A stretch of DNA of 64,000 nt from Caulobacter sp. SL161 (GCF_026672375.1 NZ_JAPPRA010000001.1:2170001-2234000), one strand, 5' to 3'. Positions 45,052 to 61,216 are shown, counted from the first letter of the stretch. The notes: generated by a model not told the origin, from the sequence alone. A program made the numbers and translations.

Positions 45052-47427
45052 TCAGGGGCGCGGCTCCGGCGGCGGCGGCGCCAGCGGAGCGCCGCTATTG
45101 GTCGGCGGGGCGGGCTCGTCGGTGGGCGGGGTGAACGGCGCCAGCGGCAGACCGTCCGGGCCAAGCTCGCCTTCCAGTGGCAGACCCAGGTCCTCCAGCG
45201 GGTCCTCCTCGACGACGGGGGCGACATCGCGGCCCAGCGCCGAAAGCATGAACGCCTTCCAGATCCTGGCGGGCTCGCCGCCGCCGACCACGCCGTTCAT
45301 CGAGCTGTTGTCGTCATTGCCCAGCCAGACGCCGACGACCAGGTCCTCGACGTAACCGACGAAAATGGCGTCGTGATAGTCCTGGGTGGTGCCGGTCTTG
45401 CCAAAGGCGCCGGGGATGGCGGCCTCGATGCCGGTGCCGCGATGGGTCGCCGACCGCAGCAGGTCGCGCATATTGGCCAGCACCTTGGGGTCGTAGGCCT
45501 TGGTCTTGGGCTTCTTGAAGTCGGCCAGGCCGTGCGGAACGATCGGATACTCGCCGGCCGCGACCGAGGCATAGGCGGCGGTCAGGCGGGTCAGGCTCAT
45601 CGGACCCGTGCCCAGCGCCATGGTCAGGTCGGAGGGGATCTCCTCGGTGACGCCCAGGTCTCGGGCGACCTTGATCACCTTGGCGGGACCCAGATCATGC
45701 GCCAGGCGGACCGCCGCGACATTGGACGAGCCGGCGAAGGCGGTGATCAGCGGCACCTCGCGGGCGTGATACTTGCCCTCATGGTTCTTGGGCATGTAGC
45801 CGCTGACCTGGACGGGGGTGTCGAGGATCGGCGTCGTGACCGTCATGCCTTCGCGCAGGGCGGCCAGATAGACGAACAGCTTGAACGCCGAGCCTGGCTG
45901 ACGCTCGGCGTCCGCGCGGTTGAACTGGGTCTGCTTGTAGTCGCGGCCGCCGACCATGGCGACGACTCGGCCATCTCTGCGCATGGCGACCAGGGCGCCT
46001 TGGGTGACGTTCAGCACCTCGCCGTCGCGTTCGATATAGTCGTTGAGAATGCGCTCGGCCTTCTCCTGCAGTTCGGGGTCCAGCGTCGTCTTGACGATGG
46101 TCTCGCCGTAGCGAGCTCCGATCAGGGCGCGAGCCTGGGGCAGGGCCCAGTCGGCGAAGTAGGAGCCGGTGGGCAGCTTTTCCTGCGCTTCGACAGGCGA
46201 CACCTCGCCCACAGCGTCGGCCTCCGCCTGGGTGATGGTCTTGGTCTCGACCATGGCCCCCAGCACCACGCGCATGCGCTCAAGGGCGCCTTCGATATTG
46301 TTGGTCGGCGCCAGGCGCGAGGGCGCCTTGACCAGGCCCGCCAGCATCGCCGCCTCGCCGATGGTCAGCTGTTCGGGCGGCTTGCCGAAATAGTGCCGGG
46401 CCGCCGCGCGCAGGCCATAGGCGCCGTCGCCGAAATAGACCGACGACAGATAGCGCGACAGGATCTCGTCCTTCGAGAGGCGCGCCTCCAGATAGACTGC
46501 AATCAAGGCTTCCTGCGCCTTGCGGCGCAGATTGCGGTCGCTGGACAGGAAGGCGTTCTTGGCCAGTTGCTGGGTGATGGTCGAGCCGCCTTCGGACACC
46601 CCGCCCGCCTGGGCGTTGCGGCCCAGCGCGCGGGCGATGGCCTTCGGGTCGACGCCCATGTGGCTGTAGAACCGACGATCCTCGATGGCGATGAAGGCCC
46701 CCGGCACGTAAGGCGGCAGCTTGGCCACATCGATCGGCGCTTCCTTGTAGGAGCCCCGGCGGGCGATGGGCGAGCCGTCCTCGGCCACCAGCACGATCGC
46801 CGAGTTGTCCAGCGGCTCCAGCGCGCGGCTCAGCGGCAGCGACCAGAACAGCGAGGCGATCAGAACGATCACCAGCGCCACAGCGGCCCCGGCGCCGATC
46901 AGCCAGGCCGGTCGCTTCCAGATCGGCGGCTTGGCGACGGGCGCGGGTTGCTCGGGGACGGAGGCGGCGACCGCCTCGACCTTCGGTTTGGGCGCGTCCT
47001 CGACCGAGGGGGCGGGCTCAAGCGGAGCAGGGACCTCTGACGCGGCGTCTGACGTCGGCGCGATATCGGGCTCAATCTCGGTTTCCGGCGCGGCGTCGGC
47101 GGCCGGAGTGATCGTGGTCGTTTCGGCGGCGTCAGGCTCCGCCGTGCTCGCCTCGACCTGCGGCGCAGGTTCGAAGAGATCGGCGTCGGCGTCCTCTGGG
47201 GCCGCCGTCACGACAGGCGGCGTCTCGACCTCGGGGACCGCGACGACCTCGGGCTGGGCGCGGCGCGACTTGCGCGCCCGGCGCGGCTTGGGCGGCGTGG
47301 CCTCGGGCGCGGCGGGATCCAGGCCGGCGGCCTCGGTCATGACGGTCTGGGCGCGCGGCTTGCGCGGCCGCCGAGGCTTCGGCGCCGGCGCGGCGGGAAC
47401 GTCTGCAGGGTCGGTGGGATCAGACAT
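45052..47427 (-). CDS. Penicillin-binding protein 1A-type bifunctional transglycosylase/transpeptidase
   Basis: This 791-residue class A PBP polymerises and cross-links peptidoglycan. It has a long disordered Pro/Ala/Glu cytoplasmic N-terminus (about 1-165), a transmembrane helix (about 172-195), a GT51 domain (EDRRFYSHMGVDPKAIAR, GGSTITQQLAKN, RKAQEALIAVYLEARLSKDEIL) and a transpeptidase domain with SAFK, SSN and KTGTTQD motifs. The Pro-rich C-terminus is short. The 165-residue cytoplasmic tail is unusually long and could bind cytoskeletal partners. Several Caulobacter PBP1A paralogues exist, so no specific symbol is given. Confidence 0.96.
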   Translation of the reverse strand: MSDPTDPADVPAAPAPKPRRPRKPRAQTVMTEAAGLDPAAPEATPPKPRRARKSRRAQPEVVAVPEVETPPVVTAAPEDADADLFEPAPQVEASTAEPDAAETTTITPAADAAPETEIEPDIAPTSDAASEVPAPLEPAPSVEDAPKPKVEAVAASVPEQPAPVAKPPIWKRPAWLIGAGAAVALVIVLIASLFWSLPLSRALEPLDNSAIVLVAEDGSPIARRGSYKEAPIDVAKLPPYVPGAFIAIEDRRFYSHMGVDPKAIARALGRNAQAGGVSEGGSTITQQLAKNAFLSSDRNLRRKAQEALIAVYLEARLSKDEILSRYLSSVYFGDGAYGLRAAARHYFGKPPEQLTIGEAAMLAGLVKAPSRLAPTNNIEGALERMRVVLGAMVETKTITQAEADAVGEVSPVEAQEKLPTGSYFADWALPQARALIGARYGETIVKTTLDPELQEKAERILNDYIERDGEVLNVTQGALVAMRRDGRVVAMVGGRDYKQTQFNRADAERQPGSAFKLFVYLAALREGMTVTTPILDTPVQVSGYMPKNHEGKYHAREVPLITAFAGSSNVAAVRLAHDLGPAKVIKVARDLGVTEEIPSDLTMALGTGPMSLTRLTAAYASVAAGEYPIVPHGLADFKKPKTKAYDPKVLANMRDLLRSATHRGTGIEAAIPGAFGKTGTTQDYHDAIFVGYVEDLVVGVWLGNDDNSSMNGVVGGGEPARIWKAFMLSALGRDVAPVVEEDPLEDLGLPLEGELGPDGLPLAPFTPPTDEPAPPTNSGAPLAPPPPEPRP

Positions 47428-47536
47428 GGACTTGGCGCTCGCTTCGGGCGCAGGCCCTCATTCGTCGAGGGCGCTCATATCACACGACCCGGGCAAGCCA
47501 AGCGGGCCGCGCGTGAAGAATCTTTCAGGTCGGGCC

Positions 47537-47564
47537 TTGAAACGGTCGCAAGTGAACATAGATC
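47537..47564 (+). promoter_or_regulatory. Promoter of the candidate small RNA
   Basis: TTGAAA (47537-47542) and TAGATC (47559-47564) are separated by 16 bases. The -10 fits the end of the Caulobacter housekeeping form GCTANAWC. Expected start is near 47571. Confidence 0.5.
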
Positions 47565-47570
47565 ACCTGC

Positions 47571-47650
47571 GTGAGGCTGAGAGCCTCTGCCCTTCCCGGG
47601 GCGTTTCCTCCCTACTTATTCCAGCCCGGCCATCCGCCGGGCTTTTCTTT
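47571..47650 (+). ncRNA. Candidate small RNA, about 80 nt
   Basis: A promoter-like sequence, a short transcript and a perfect intrinsic terminator occur in order on the plus strand, although no protein gene precedes the terminator on that strand. The transcript begins with a GAGGCT-GAG-AGCCTC hairpin, followed by an unpaired pyrimidine-rich stretch containing TTTCCTCCCTAC. It ends with AGCCCGGC-CATCC-GCCGGGCT plus TTTCTTTT (47623-47650). The CCUCC single-stranded motif could pair with Shine-Dalgarno sequences, as in many alphaproteobacterial regulatory RNAs. Confidence 0.65.
47623..47650 (+). terminator. Intrinsic terminator of the candidate small RNA
   Basis: An eight-base-pair GC-rich stem (AGCCCGGC/GCCGGGCT), five-base loop CATCC and a T-rich tail. 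It points away from the divergent PBP gene and toward the 3' end of the TonB receptor gene, so it serves a plus-strand transcript. Confidence 0.9.
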
Positions 47651-47710
47651 TGGCGGTTATGGCGTTCGCGCCGATCGGAGCCGCCGACCGGCGCGAACGC
47701 TGGGTGGGGT

Positions 47711-49792
47711 CTAGAAGCTCACGCGCAGCCGGCCCGTGACCGTGCGCGGCGCGCCCGGCGTGATCCAGACGTTGTTGTACGAGCTTTCCAGGTAATAGGT
47801 GTCGAACAGGTTCTCGACATCCAGATGCAGCGAGACCGCCTTCGACACCTTGTAGGCGAGGTTGGCGCGCACCGTCACATAGTCCGGCAGCTTGAAGCCG
47901 GTGTTGACGTCGTCGCCCGCGCGCTCGCCGACATAGACGACGCCGCCGCCCAGGGTCACCGAGCCCGGCGCCTCGCCGTCCGAGCGCCAGTTGGCGTACA
48001 CCGCGCCCGAGTGCTTTGGGACATTACTCAAGGCGCTACCGACCATGTTGGCCCGGGTGTCGCGGGTGATCTCGGTGTCGGTGTAGGCGTAGACCGCCGT
48101 GGCGGTGATGCCCTTGGGCAGGCGAAGATTGGTCTCGGCCTCCACGCCCTGGCTGCGCGCGGCGCCCACAGGGATGAAGAAGCCGCTGTTGGCCGGGTCA
48201 TTGACCAGGATATTTTCCTTGTCGATGCGGAACAGCGACGCGGTGCCCGTCAGGCGGCCGGCCAGGTCCCACTTTACGCCGGCTTCCCAGGCCTCGCCCT
48301 TCTCGGGCGGGAAGGCGCCGCCCGCAGCGTCTGAGCCCTGATTGTAGCGGAACGAGCGTCCCCAGCTGACATAGGCCGAGAAGCTCTCGTTCGGCGCCCA
48401 GGTCAGGGCTGCGCGCGGTGAGGCTTGCGAGGGCGACTGCCGGGTGACGGTGTTGTTGCGGTAGTTGGTGTTGGTCTGGCGGATCCAGTCCTGGCGGACT
48501 CCGACCAGCAGGGTGAATTGGCTGTTCAGCGTCACCAGGTCCTGCAGGTAGAGGCTCTCGCCGCGCAGTTCCTCCAGCACGTTCTGGTTCAGCGGCGCGA
48601 CCGGCTTGGCCTGACCGTAGACAGGGTTGAGGATGTCGATGGCGTATGGCGAGGCGGCCGTCGGGTTGAAGCGATAGAAGATCCGGCGCTGCTCGTAGGT
48701 GAAGGCGTCGGCGCCGGCGCGCAACTGGTGCTCCAGTCCGCCGAGCTTGCCGTCGAAGCTGACCTCGATCCGGCCGGAGAGGTCATCCCAGGTGTAGTCA
48801 TGGATGCGCAGCTGGCGGCGCAGTTGGGTTCCGACCAGCGACCCGTTGTGCGTGGACTGACCCCGGAACGAGCCGTCGCGATACTGCACGCCGGCTTCCA
48901 CCGCGACGCTCGGGCTGAAGTTGTAGGTGGTGGTCAGCTGGTGCTGGATCGTCTTCTGCGTGATGTCGCCATCGTTCGGTTCGCCGAGGAACCGCTCGCG
49001 CGGCAGCGCCTTGCCGTCGCCGGCGACCGCCACCAGGCCCCGGTCATGCACGAAGTGCACGGTGTTGGCCTCCATCTGGTAGAGCAGGCGCAGGTCGTCC
49101 GACGGCGTCCAGGCCAGCGACGGGGCCAGCAGCAGGCGGTCGCTGCCGACATGATCGCGCCAACCGTCCGTGTCCTGATAGACGGCGATCATGCGGGCCG
49201 AGACGCCGCCGCCCACGGGACCGCTGAGGTCGCCCATGATCCGCTTGGCGTCGAAGCTGCCATACGACAGCTCGCCGGCGCCTTGGGCGGTTTCGGTCGG
49301 GGCCTTGGTGACGATGTTGATCGAGCCGCCCGGCTCGCCCTTGCCTGACAGGGCCGAGGCGGGGCCTTTGAGCACCTGGAAGCGCTCGACAGTGGCGACG
49401 TCGCGCCGCGCGTTGAAGCCTCGGTTGGCCGTGAAGCGGTTCACCAGCAGGTCCGGGCCCTGATTGATGTCGCCCGAGAACCCGCGGATCGCATAGGCGT
49501 CCCACGCCCCGCCGAAGCTGTTCTGGCGGGCCATGCCGCCGGCGAAATCAAAGAGGTCCGATAGGTTGGTCACGCCGGTGTCGACGATCAGCGCCTCGTC
49601 GAGCACCCGCACGCTCTGCGGCAGTCGCATCGGGTCGATCACGACGCCGTTGATGCTGGCGCTGGCTGCGCGCGAGCCGGTGATCACGACGCTGTCGACC
49701 TCGTTGGCCTTGTCCTGCGCGAGGGCCAGGTCCGTGAAGGCGAACTGCGAGGCGCCCGCGCAAAGCGCGAACAGGAGGGCCTTGGTGGTCAT
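47711..49792 (-). CDS. TonB-dependent siderophore/metal receptor
   Basis: This 693-residue outer-membrane receptor has a signal peptide ending ALA (about residue 25), a TonB-box-like SVVITGSR, a plug (MRLPQSVRVLDEALI, FEVLKGP-like FQVLKGPASALSGKGEPGGSINIVTKAP) and a 22-strand barrel ending RLRVSF. This is the TonB-siderophor branch used for ferric siderophores and other metal chelates. It is divergent from an ABC exporter/importer set with a Zur-like palindrome between them, which favours a zinc or metallophore ligand. Confidence 0.93.
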   Translation of the reverse strand: MTTKALLFALCAGASQFAFTDLALAQDKANEVDSVVITGSRAASASINGVVIDPMRLPQSVRVLDEALIVDTGVTNLSDLFDFAGGMARQNSFGGAWDAYAIRGFSGDINQGPDLLVNRFTANRGFNARRDVATVERFQVLKGPASALSGKGEPGGSINIVTKAPTETAQGAGELSYGSFDAKRIMGDLSGPVGGGVSARMIAVYQDTDGWRDHVGSDRLLLAPSLAWTPSDDLRLLYQMEANTVHFVHDRGLVAVAGDGKALPRERFLGEPNDGDITQKTIQHQLTTTYNFSPSVAVEAGVQYRDGSFRGQSTHNGSLVGTQLRRQLRIHDYTWDDLSGRIEVSFDGKLGGLEHQLRAGADAFTYEQRRIFYRFNPTAASPYAIDILNPVYGQAKPVAPLNQNVLEELRGESLYLQDLVTLNSQFTLLVGVRQDWIRQTNTNYRNNTVTRQSPSQASPRAALTWAPNESFSAYVSWGRSFRYNQGSDAAGGAFPPEKGEAWEAGVKWDLAGRLTGTASLFRIDKENILVNDPANSGFFIPVGAARSQGVEAETNLRLPKGITATAVYAYTDTEITRDTRANMVGSALSNVPKHSGAVYANWRSDGEAPGSVTLGGGVVYVGERAGDDVNTGFKLPDYVTVRANLAYKVSKAVSLHLDVENLFDTYYLESSYNNVWITPGAPRTVTGRLRVSF

Positions 49793-49868
49793 ATGGGATC
49801 TCGCTGGAGAACGGCGGTCTGGGTTGGCCGGTCGAATAGGCGAGGGGTTGATCCAGGGTCAAGATAAT

Positions 49869-49883
49869 TGTTACGATATAACA
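49869..49883. promoter_or_regulatory. Zur-like palindrome between TonB receptor and ABC operon
   Basis: TGTTACGATATAACA is a perfect TGTTA/TAACA palindrome resembling the GTTATnnnATAAC core bound by Zur in proteobacteria. It lies 77 bases from the receptor start and 46 from the ABC start, so it could control both. Confidence 0.55.
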
Positions 49884-49928
49884 TCACTTGACGGCGCGAG
49901 CGGCGCCGCAGAGGCATACGAGGGTGGC

Positions 49929-50663
49929 GTGAAGACCGTGGATGGCGACAAAGCGATCGAGATCGCAGATCTCGTGGTGCGTTACGGCGATCGCGCTGTG
50001 ATCGATCACCTGGCCCTGACGGTCAGGGCCGGAGAGGTCTACGGCCTGCTCGGCGGCAACGGCGCGGGGAAGTCGACCACGCTGCAGGCGATCCTCGGCT
50101 TTGTCCGTCCCAGCGCCGGACGCGTCCGCGTAGTTGGCCGCGATCCCGTGTCGGAGCCCGCCGAGGTGCGCCGCGCCATCGCCTACATCCCCGAGAACGT
50201 GGCGCTGTACGAGCACCTGACCGCGCGCGAGAACATCGACTATTTCCTGCGGCTGGCGGGCCTGCGCCCCGTCGCCGACGAGATCAACAAGGCGTTCGGC
50301 ACGGTCGGTCTGGCGGAGGAAGCCTGGGAGCGCCGGGTGTCGGGCTTTTCCAAGGGCATGCGCCAGAAGACGGCGATCGCCCTGGCAGTGCTGCGCCGCG
50401 CGTCGGTGCTGCTGCTGGACGAGCCGACCTCGGGGCTCGATCCCGGCGCGACCGCCGACTTCAACGCTCTGGTTTCGCGCCTGCGCGGGGAGGGGGCGGC
50501 GATCCTGATCGTCACCCACGACCTGATCGGCGTCGCCGACATCGCCGACCGCATCGGATTCCTGGAGCGCGGCCGGATCAGCGACGAGATGGTCGCCGAC
50601 GGACCCGAGCGTTTCGACCTTCGCGCCCTGCATAACCGCTTCTCGAGGGCGCGGGCGGCATGA
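49929..50663 (+). CDS. ABC transporter ATP-binding protein (ABC-2 type, NosF-like)
   Basis: This 244-residue ATPase has Walker A GGNGAGKST, signature VSGFSKGMRQK, Walker B VLLLDEPTSGLDP and the switch His in VTHDL. The GTG at 49929 is preferred over a much longer open frame because GAGG precedes it and family homology begins here. It overlaps the first permease by four bases (ATGA), forming a three-gene operon. NosF-type ATPases pair with ABC-2 permeases and usually move substrates out of the cytoplasm. Confidence 0.93.
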   Translation: MKTVDGDKAIEIADLVVRYGDRAVIDHLALTVRAGEVYGLLGGNGAGKSTTLQAILGFVRPSAGRVRVVGRDPVSEPAEVRRAIAYIPENVALYEHLTARENIDYFLRLAGLRPVADEINKAFGTVGLAEEAWERRVSGFSKGMRQKTAIALAVLRRASVLLLDEPTSGLDPGATADFNALVSRLRGEGAAILIVTHDLIGVADIADRIGFLERGRISDEMVADGPERFDLRALHNRFSRARAA

Positions 50664-52107
50664 GCGTGATCCTTTCGGTGACGCGCAACGAACTGCGTCA
50701 CCTTGTTCGGAGCCGGGTCGCGCTGATCGGCCTGATCCTTGTGGCGTTGCTGACCTTGGCTGCGGCGCTCACCTCGCACGCCTATCAGGCCGACCAGGCG
50801 GGCCTGCGCGAGCGCCTGCAGCACGCCGCCGACCATGACTTCGCCGCCCAGCCCAACCGGCATCCGCACCGTGTCGTGCACTTTGGCCACTTCGCCATCC
50901 GGCCGGCCAGCGGCCTGGCGGCGATGGACCCCGGCGTTGAGGCCTACACGGGCAACATGATCTTCCTCGAAGGTCATCGGCAGAACAGCGCCAACTTCGG
51001 CGACGCTCGTCAGTCCTCGCTGCTGGTCCGGTTCGGCCAGCTGTCGCCCGCGCTGGTGCTGCAGGTGATCGTGCCGCTGCTGCTGGTGTTCATCGGCGCC
51101 GGGATGATCGCCGGTGAGCGCGAGCGCGGCACGCTGCGCCAGTCGCTGCTGGCCGGGGTCTCGGGCGGCGCGCTGCTGAGCGGCAAGGCCCTGGCGCTGG
51201 GCCTGGCGGCCCTGGCCATCTCGACCCCGGCCTTTGGTCTACTGCTGTGGCTCGGCGTCAGCGGCGGGGCGCGGCTCTCGGCTGTCGGCCTGACCGCGCT
51301 GGGCTATATCACCTATCTGGCCTTCTGGACCCTGCTGATCATCGCCGTATCCGCCACGGCCGCCCGCAGCCGCTCGGCCCTGATCGGCCTTGTCGGCGCC
51401 TGGGCCTTCATGGTGGTGCTGGTTCCGCGTGTCGCGCCCGAGGCCGCCGCCGCCCTGGCGCCGCTGCCGACGCGGGTCGAGACCGACATCGCCGTCCAGC
51501 GCGACCTGCGGTCCATGGGCGACAGCCACAATCCCAACGATCCCTATTTCGCGGCCTTCAAGCAAAAGACGCTGAAACAGTACGGCGTGACCCGGGTCGA
51601 GGACCTGCCGGTCAACTATCGGGGTCTGCTCGCCATCGAAGGTGAGAAGCTGACCTCCAGTCTGTTCGACCGCTACGCCGACCAGGCCTTCGGCGCGATG
51701 GAGGCGCAGGGGCGGGTGATGGACGCTCTGGCGGTGGTCAGCCCGACCGTGGCGATCCGCCGTGTGTCCATGACCTTGGCCGAGACGGACCTCTTCGCCT
51801 ATCGCCGCTTCCTCGAACAGGCCGAAGCCTACCGCTATGACCTGGTGCAGCGCCTCAACCGCCTGCAGGCCACGGCGGTCACGGCTGCGGACGACGCCGC
51901 CAAGAGCAAGAACGCTGCGGCGGAGGCTCGCAGCCGCATCTCGGCCGACCACTGGCGCGCCATGCCTCAGTTCGACCCGAAACGGCCCTCGGCGGCCGAC
52001 GTCGTCAGCCGCGCCCTGCCGGGGCTGGCGGCCCTGTTGCTCTGGCTCGTCGCTGGAGCGTGGTTTGCGGTCCGCGCCGGCCGTCGTCTGAACCGGAGCG
52101 CTGCATA

Positions 52108-52108
<1 letters not shown>
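50660..52108 (+). CDS. ABC-2 type permease, DUF3526-like (first of two)
   Basis: This 482-residue membrane protein has an N-terminal helix (VALIGLILVALLTLAAAL), a large periplasmic loop, and a cluster of about five helices (LVLQVIVPLLLVFIGAGMIAGERERGTLRQSLLAGVSG). A second long soluble region precedes a last helix near the C-terminus. GERERGT is the conserved ABC-2 cytoplasmic motif. The next permease starts at an overlapping TAATG and has the same topology, so the pair probably forms a heterodimeric channel with the upstream ATPase. Confidence 0.88.
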
Positions 52109-58684
<6,576 letters not shown>

Positions 58685-58799
58685 GCTGACCGCTTTCCGA
58701 ATTCTCGCCGCGATTTCGTGCGAACGCTTGTTTTGGGAAACAGGATCGCGCAACCAAGCGGTCAAGACGCGCGCCGAAAGCGCGAACAGGGAGATTTCG

Positions 58800-59228
58800 A
58801 TGATCCGCACCGCCATGATCGCCGCCACCGCGCTCGCCGCCAGCCTCGCAGCTTCAGCGCCCGCCTTCGCCGCCGAGGTGGTGGGCCTGTGGGCCACGCC
58901 GAGCAATGGCGGTCAGGTCGAGATCTCGCGCTGCGGCAACAGCCTGTGCGGCAAGCTGGTGACCTCCAACCACATCAAGGAAAATCCGGGCCTCAAGGAC
59001 ATTAAGAACAAGGACGAGAGCCAGCGCAGCCGCACCCTGAAGAACCTGCAGATGCTCTATGACTTCGGCGGCGGTCCCACCAAGTGGACGGGCGGCAAGG
59101 TCTACAACCCCGAGGACGGCGGGACCTATGCCGGCACGATCGAGCTGGTCAGCAACACCGAACTGAAGCTCAAGGGCTGCGTCGTCGCGCCCATGTGCAA
59201 GACCCAGAAGTGGACGCGGATCCGGTAG
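58800..59228 (+). CDS. DUF2147 periplasmic protein
   Basis: This 142-residue protein has a signal peptide ending AFA (about residue 23), then VVGLWATPSNGGQVEISRCGNSLCGKLV and GGKVYNPEDGGTYAGTIEL, the DUF2147 pattern, with a C-terminal Cys pair (GCVVAPMCKTQKW). The fold resembles lipocalin-like barrels; function is unknown. GGGAG before the ATG supports the start. It is followed by a type A inverted repeat. Confidence 0.9.
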   Translation: MIRTAMIAATALAASLAASAPAFAAEVVGLWATPSNGGQVEISRCGNSLCGKLVTSNHIKENPGLKDIKNKDESQRSRTLKNLQMLYDFGGGPTKWTGGKVYNPEDGGTYAGTIELVSNTELKLKGCVVAPMCKTQKWTRIR

Positions 59229-59240
59229 GGCTTTCGGGGA

Positions 59241-59354
59241 TGCTCCCCCGCGTTGCGGGGAGCTGTCGCGGAGCGACTGAGGGGGCGAACGCAGCGTCGG
59301 CCAGCTAGCCCCCTCCGGCCCTCTGGGCCACCTCCCCCGCAACGCGGGGGAGGA
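59241..59354. repeat. Composite inverted repeat, type A
   Basis: Arms CTCCCCCGCGTTGCGGGGAG and CCTCCCCCGCAACGCGGGGGAGG enclose the inner pair TGAGGGGGC and GCCCCCTC. It has the same layout as copies at 20615 and 61217. It fills the gap between the convergent DUF2147 and aminopeptidase genes. Confidence 0.85.
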
Positions 59355-59362
59355 ACCTCCGC

Positions 59363-61174
59363 CTAAAGCGGCGCGCAGGCCTCTTCCATCCACGCCCGGA
59401 TTTCCGGCTCCACACGAGGCCCGATCTCGCGCAGCACGCGGGCGTGGTAGGCGTCGAACTGGGCGATCTCCTCGGCCGTCAGCAGCGCCTTGTCGATCAG
59501 GCGACGGTCGATCGGCGCCAGGGTCAGGGCCTCGAAGCGGTGCATCGGCCGCTCGCCGCCGGGCACGTCCTCGGCCGGCATGACGACTTCCAGGTTCTCG
59601 ATCCGGATGCCGTACTCGCCGTCCTTGTAGTAGCCGGGCTCGTTCGAGACGATCATCCCGGGCTGCAGGGCGATGGTGTTCGGCGCCTTCGAAATCCGCT
59701 GCGGACCTTCGTGGACGCCCAGATAGACGCCGACGCCGTGGCCGGTGCCGTGGTCGTAGTCGAGGCCGTGCGCCCACAGCGCCATCCGGGCCAGGGCGTC
59801 GATGGCCGAGCCGGTGGTGCCGGCCGGGAAGCGCAGGCGGGCGATGGCCAGGTGGCCCTTCAAGACGAGCGTATTGCGCTGGACCATCTCGGCGCTCGGT
59901 TCGCCGATGGCGACCGTGCGGGTGACGTCGGTGGTGCCGTCCAGATACTGGCCGCCGCTGTCGACCAGCAGCAGCGAGCCCAGCTTGGCGCGCTCGTTGG
60001 AGCGTTCGGTCGGGCGGTAGTGGGGCAGGGCGCCGTGGCCGTTGGCCGCGCCGATGGTGTCGAAGGAAAGATCCTTCAGCACGCCGGTGGCTTCACGGAA
60101 GGCCTCCAGCTTGGCGACGGCTTCCTTCTCGTCGGGCGGATTGACCTGACCTTCGGTGGCCAGCCAGTACAGGAAGCGGGTCAGGGCTGCGCCGTCGCGG
60201 CGGTGGGCCTCGCGCGTGCCCTCCAGCTCGACGGCGTTCTTGCAGGCGCGCGGCATCGTGCAGGGATCCATCGCCCGCACCACCTTGGCGCCGGCGGCGG
60301 TCAGGGTGTCGAAGTACCAGGCCGAGGACTGGGCCGGGTCGACCACGACGCTCTTGCCCGACAGGTCGGCGAGCGCCGTCTCCAGCTTGTCCGGCGTCTC
60401 CAGCGAGACCTGGTTGCCCAGCCAGGCCGGCAGGTCGGTCGTCACCTTGGCCGGTTCCAGGAACAGTCGCGCCGTGCCGTCGGCGTTCAGGATGGCTTGC
60501 GACAGCGGCAGCGGGGTGCGGATCACATCGCCGCCGCGCACGTTGAACAGCCAGGCGATCGAGGCCGGGGCGGTGATCACGGCGGCGTCGGCGCCCAGCG
60601 CCGCGACCGAGGCGCCGACGCGGGCGCGCTTGGCGGTGGACTCGTCGCCGGCGTGTTCGAGGGGCTGCGGGACCACGGGGGCCATGGGCTGCGGCGGGCG
60701 AGCCTCGCCCCAGGCCTGGTCGACGGGATTGGCCTCGACGGGCTTCAGCACCGCGCCGGCGCGGGTGGCGGCGGCCTTCAGGCCGTCCAGGGCGGCAGGG
60801 CTATGCAGGCGGGCGTCATAGCCGATGACGGCCCCCTTCGAGACGGTCTCCAGATAGGCTGGCACGCCGCCCTCGACGAGGTCGCGGATCTCGAACACGC
60901 CCTGATCGACCTGCTCGCGAACCTGCAGCGTATAGCGGCCGTCGACGAAGACGGCGGCGCGGTCCTTCAGGATCACGCCCGCGCCGGCCGAGCCGGTGAA
61001 GCCGCTGGCCCAGGCCAGCCGGTCATTGGCGGCGGGCAGATACTCGTTCTGGTGCTCGTCCTCGTGCGGCACCAGGAAGCCGTCCAGCCCCTGCGCCGCC
61101 ATGGCCTGGCGGATCAGCGGGACGTGCTTTGGGCCGAAGGAGGGATCGGTGGATTCGTCGAAGGTCTGGCGCAT
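59363..61174 (-). CDS. Aminopeptidase P family metallopeptidase (M24B)
   Basis: This 603-residue enzyme removes N-terminal residues before proline. The creatinase-like N-terminal domains (about 1-310) precede the M24 domain with metal ligands in VDSGGQYLDGTTDVTRT (two Asp), GHGVGVYLGVHE (His), NEPGYY (Glu) and GIRIENLEVV (Glu). The C-terminal block is PFDRRLID-like, here APIDRRLIDKALL. The length of about 600 is that of the three-domain eukaryote-like aminopeptidase P, longer than E. coli PepP. A type A repeat lies on each side of the gene. Confidence 0.95.
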   Translation of the reverse strand: MRQTFDESTDPSFGPKHVPLIRQAMAAQGLDGFLVPHEDEHQNEYLPAANDRLAWASGFTGSAGAGVILKDRAAVFVDGRYTLQVREQVDQGVFEIRDLVEGGVPAYLETVSKGAVIGYDARLHSPAALDGLKAAATRAGAVLKPVEANPVDQAWGEARPPQPMAPVVPQPLEHAGDESTAKRARVGASVAALGADAAVITAPASIAWLFNVRGGDVIRTPLPLSQAILNADGTARLFLEPAKVTTDLPAWLGNQVSLETPDKLETALADLSGKSVVVDPAQSSAWYFDTLTAAGAKVVRAMDPCTMPRACKNAVELEGTREAHRRDGAALTRFLYWLATEGQVNPPDEKEAVAKLEAFREATGVLKDLSFDTIGAANGHGALPHYRPTERSNERAKLGSLLLVDSGGQYLDGTTDVTRTVAIGEPSAEMVQRNTLVLKGHLAIARLRFPAGTTGSAIDALARMALWAHGLDYDHGTGHGVGVYLGVHEGPQRISKAPNTIALQPGMIVSNEPGYYKDGEYGIRIENLEVVMPAEDVPGGERPMHRFEALTLAPIDRRLIDKALLTAEEIAQFDAYHARVLREIGPRVEPEIRAWMEEACAPL

Positions 61175-61216
61175 GGGGAGGATTTAGGCCTCTCCGAGCG
61201 CGCAGGGAAGATGTTC

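Noticed and set aside
47571-47650. Possible TPP riboswitch because of CTGAGA and a pyrimidine-rich tract
   Set aside because: The THI-box core blocks and the second conserved domain are missing, and no thiamine gene follows. A free-standing small RNA fits better.
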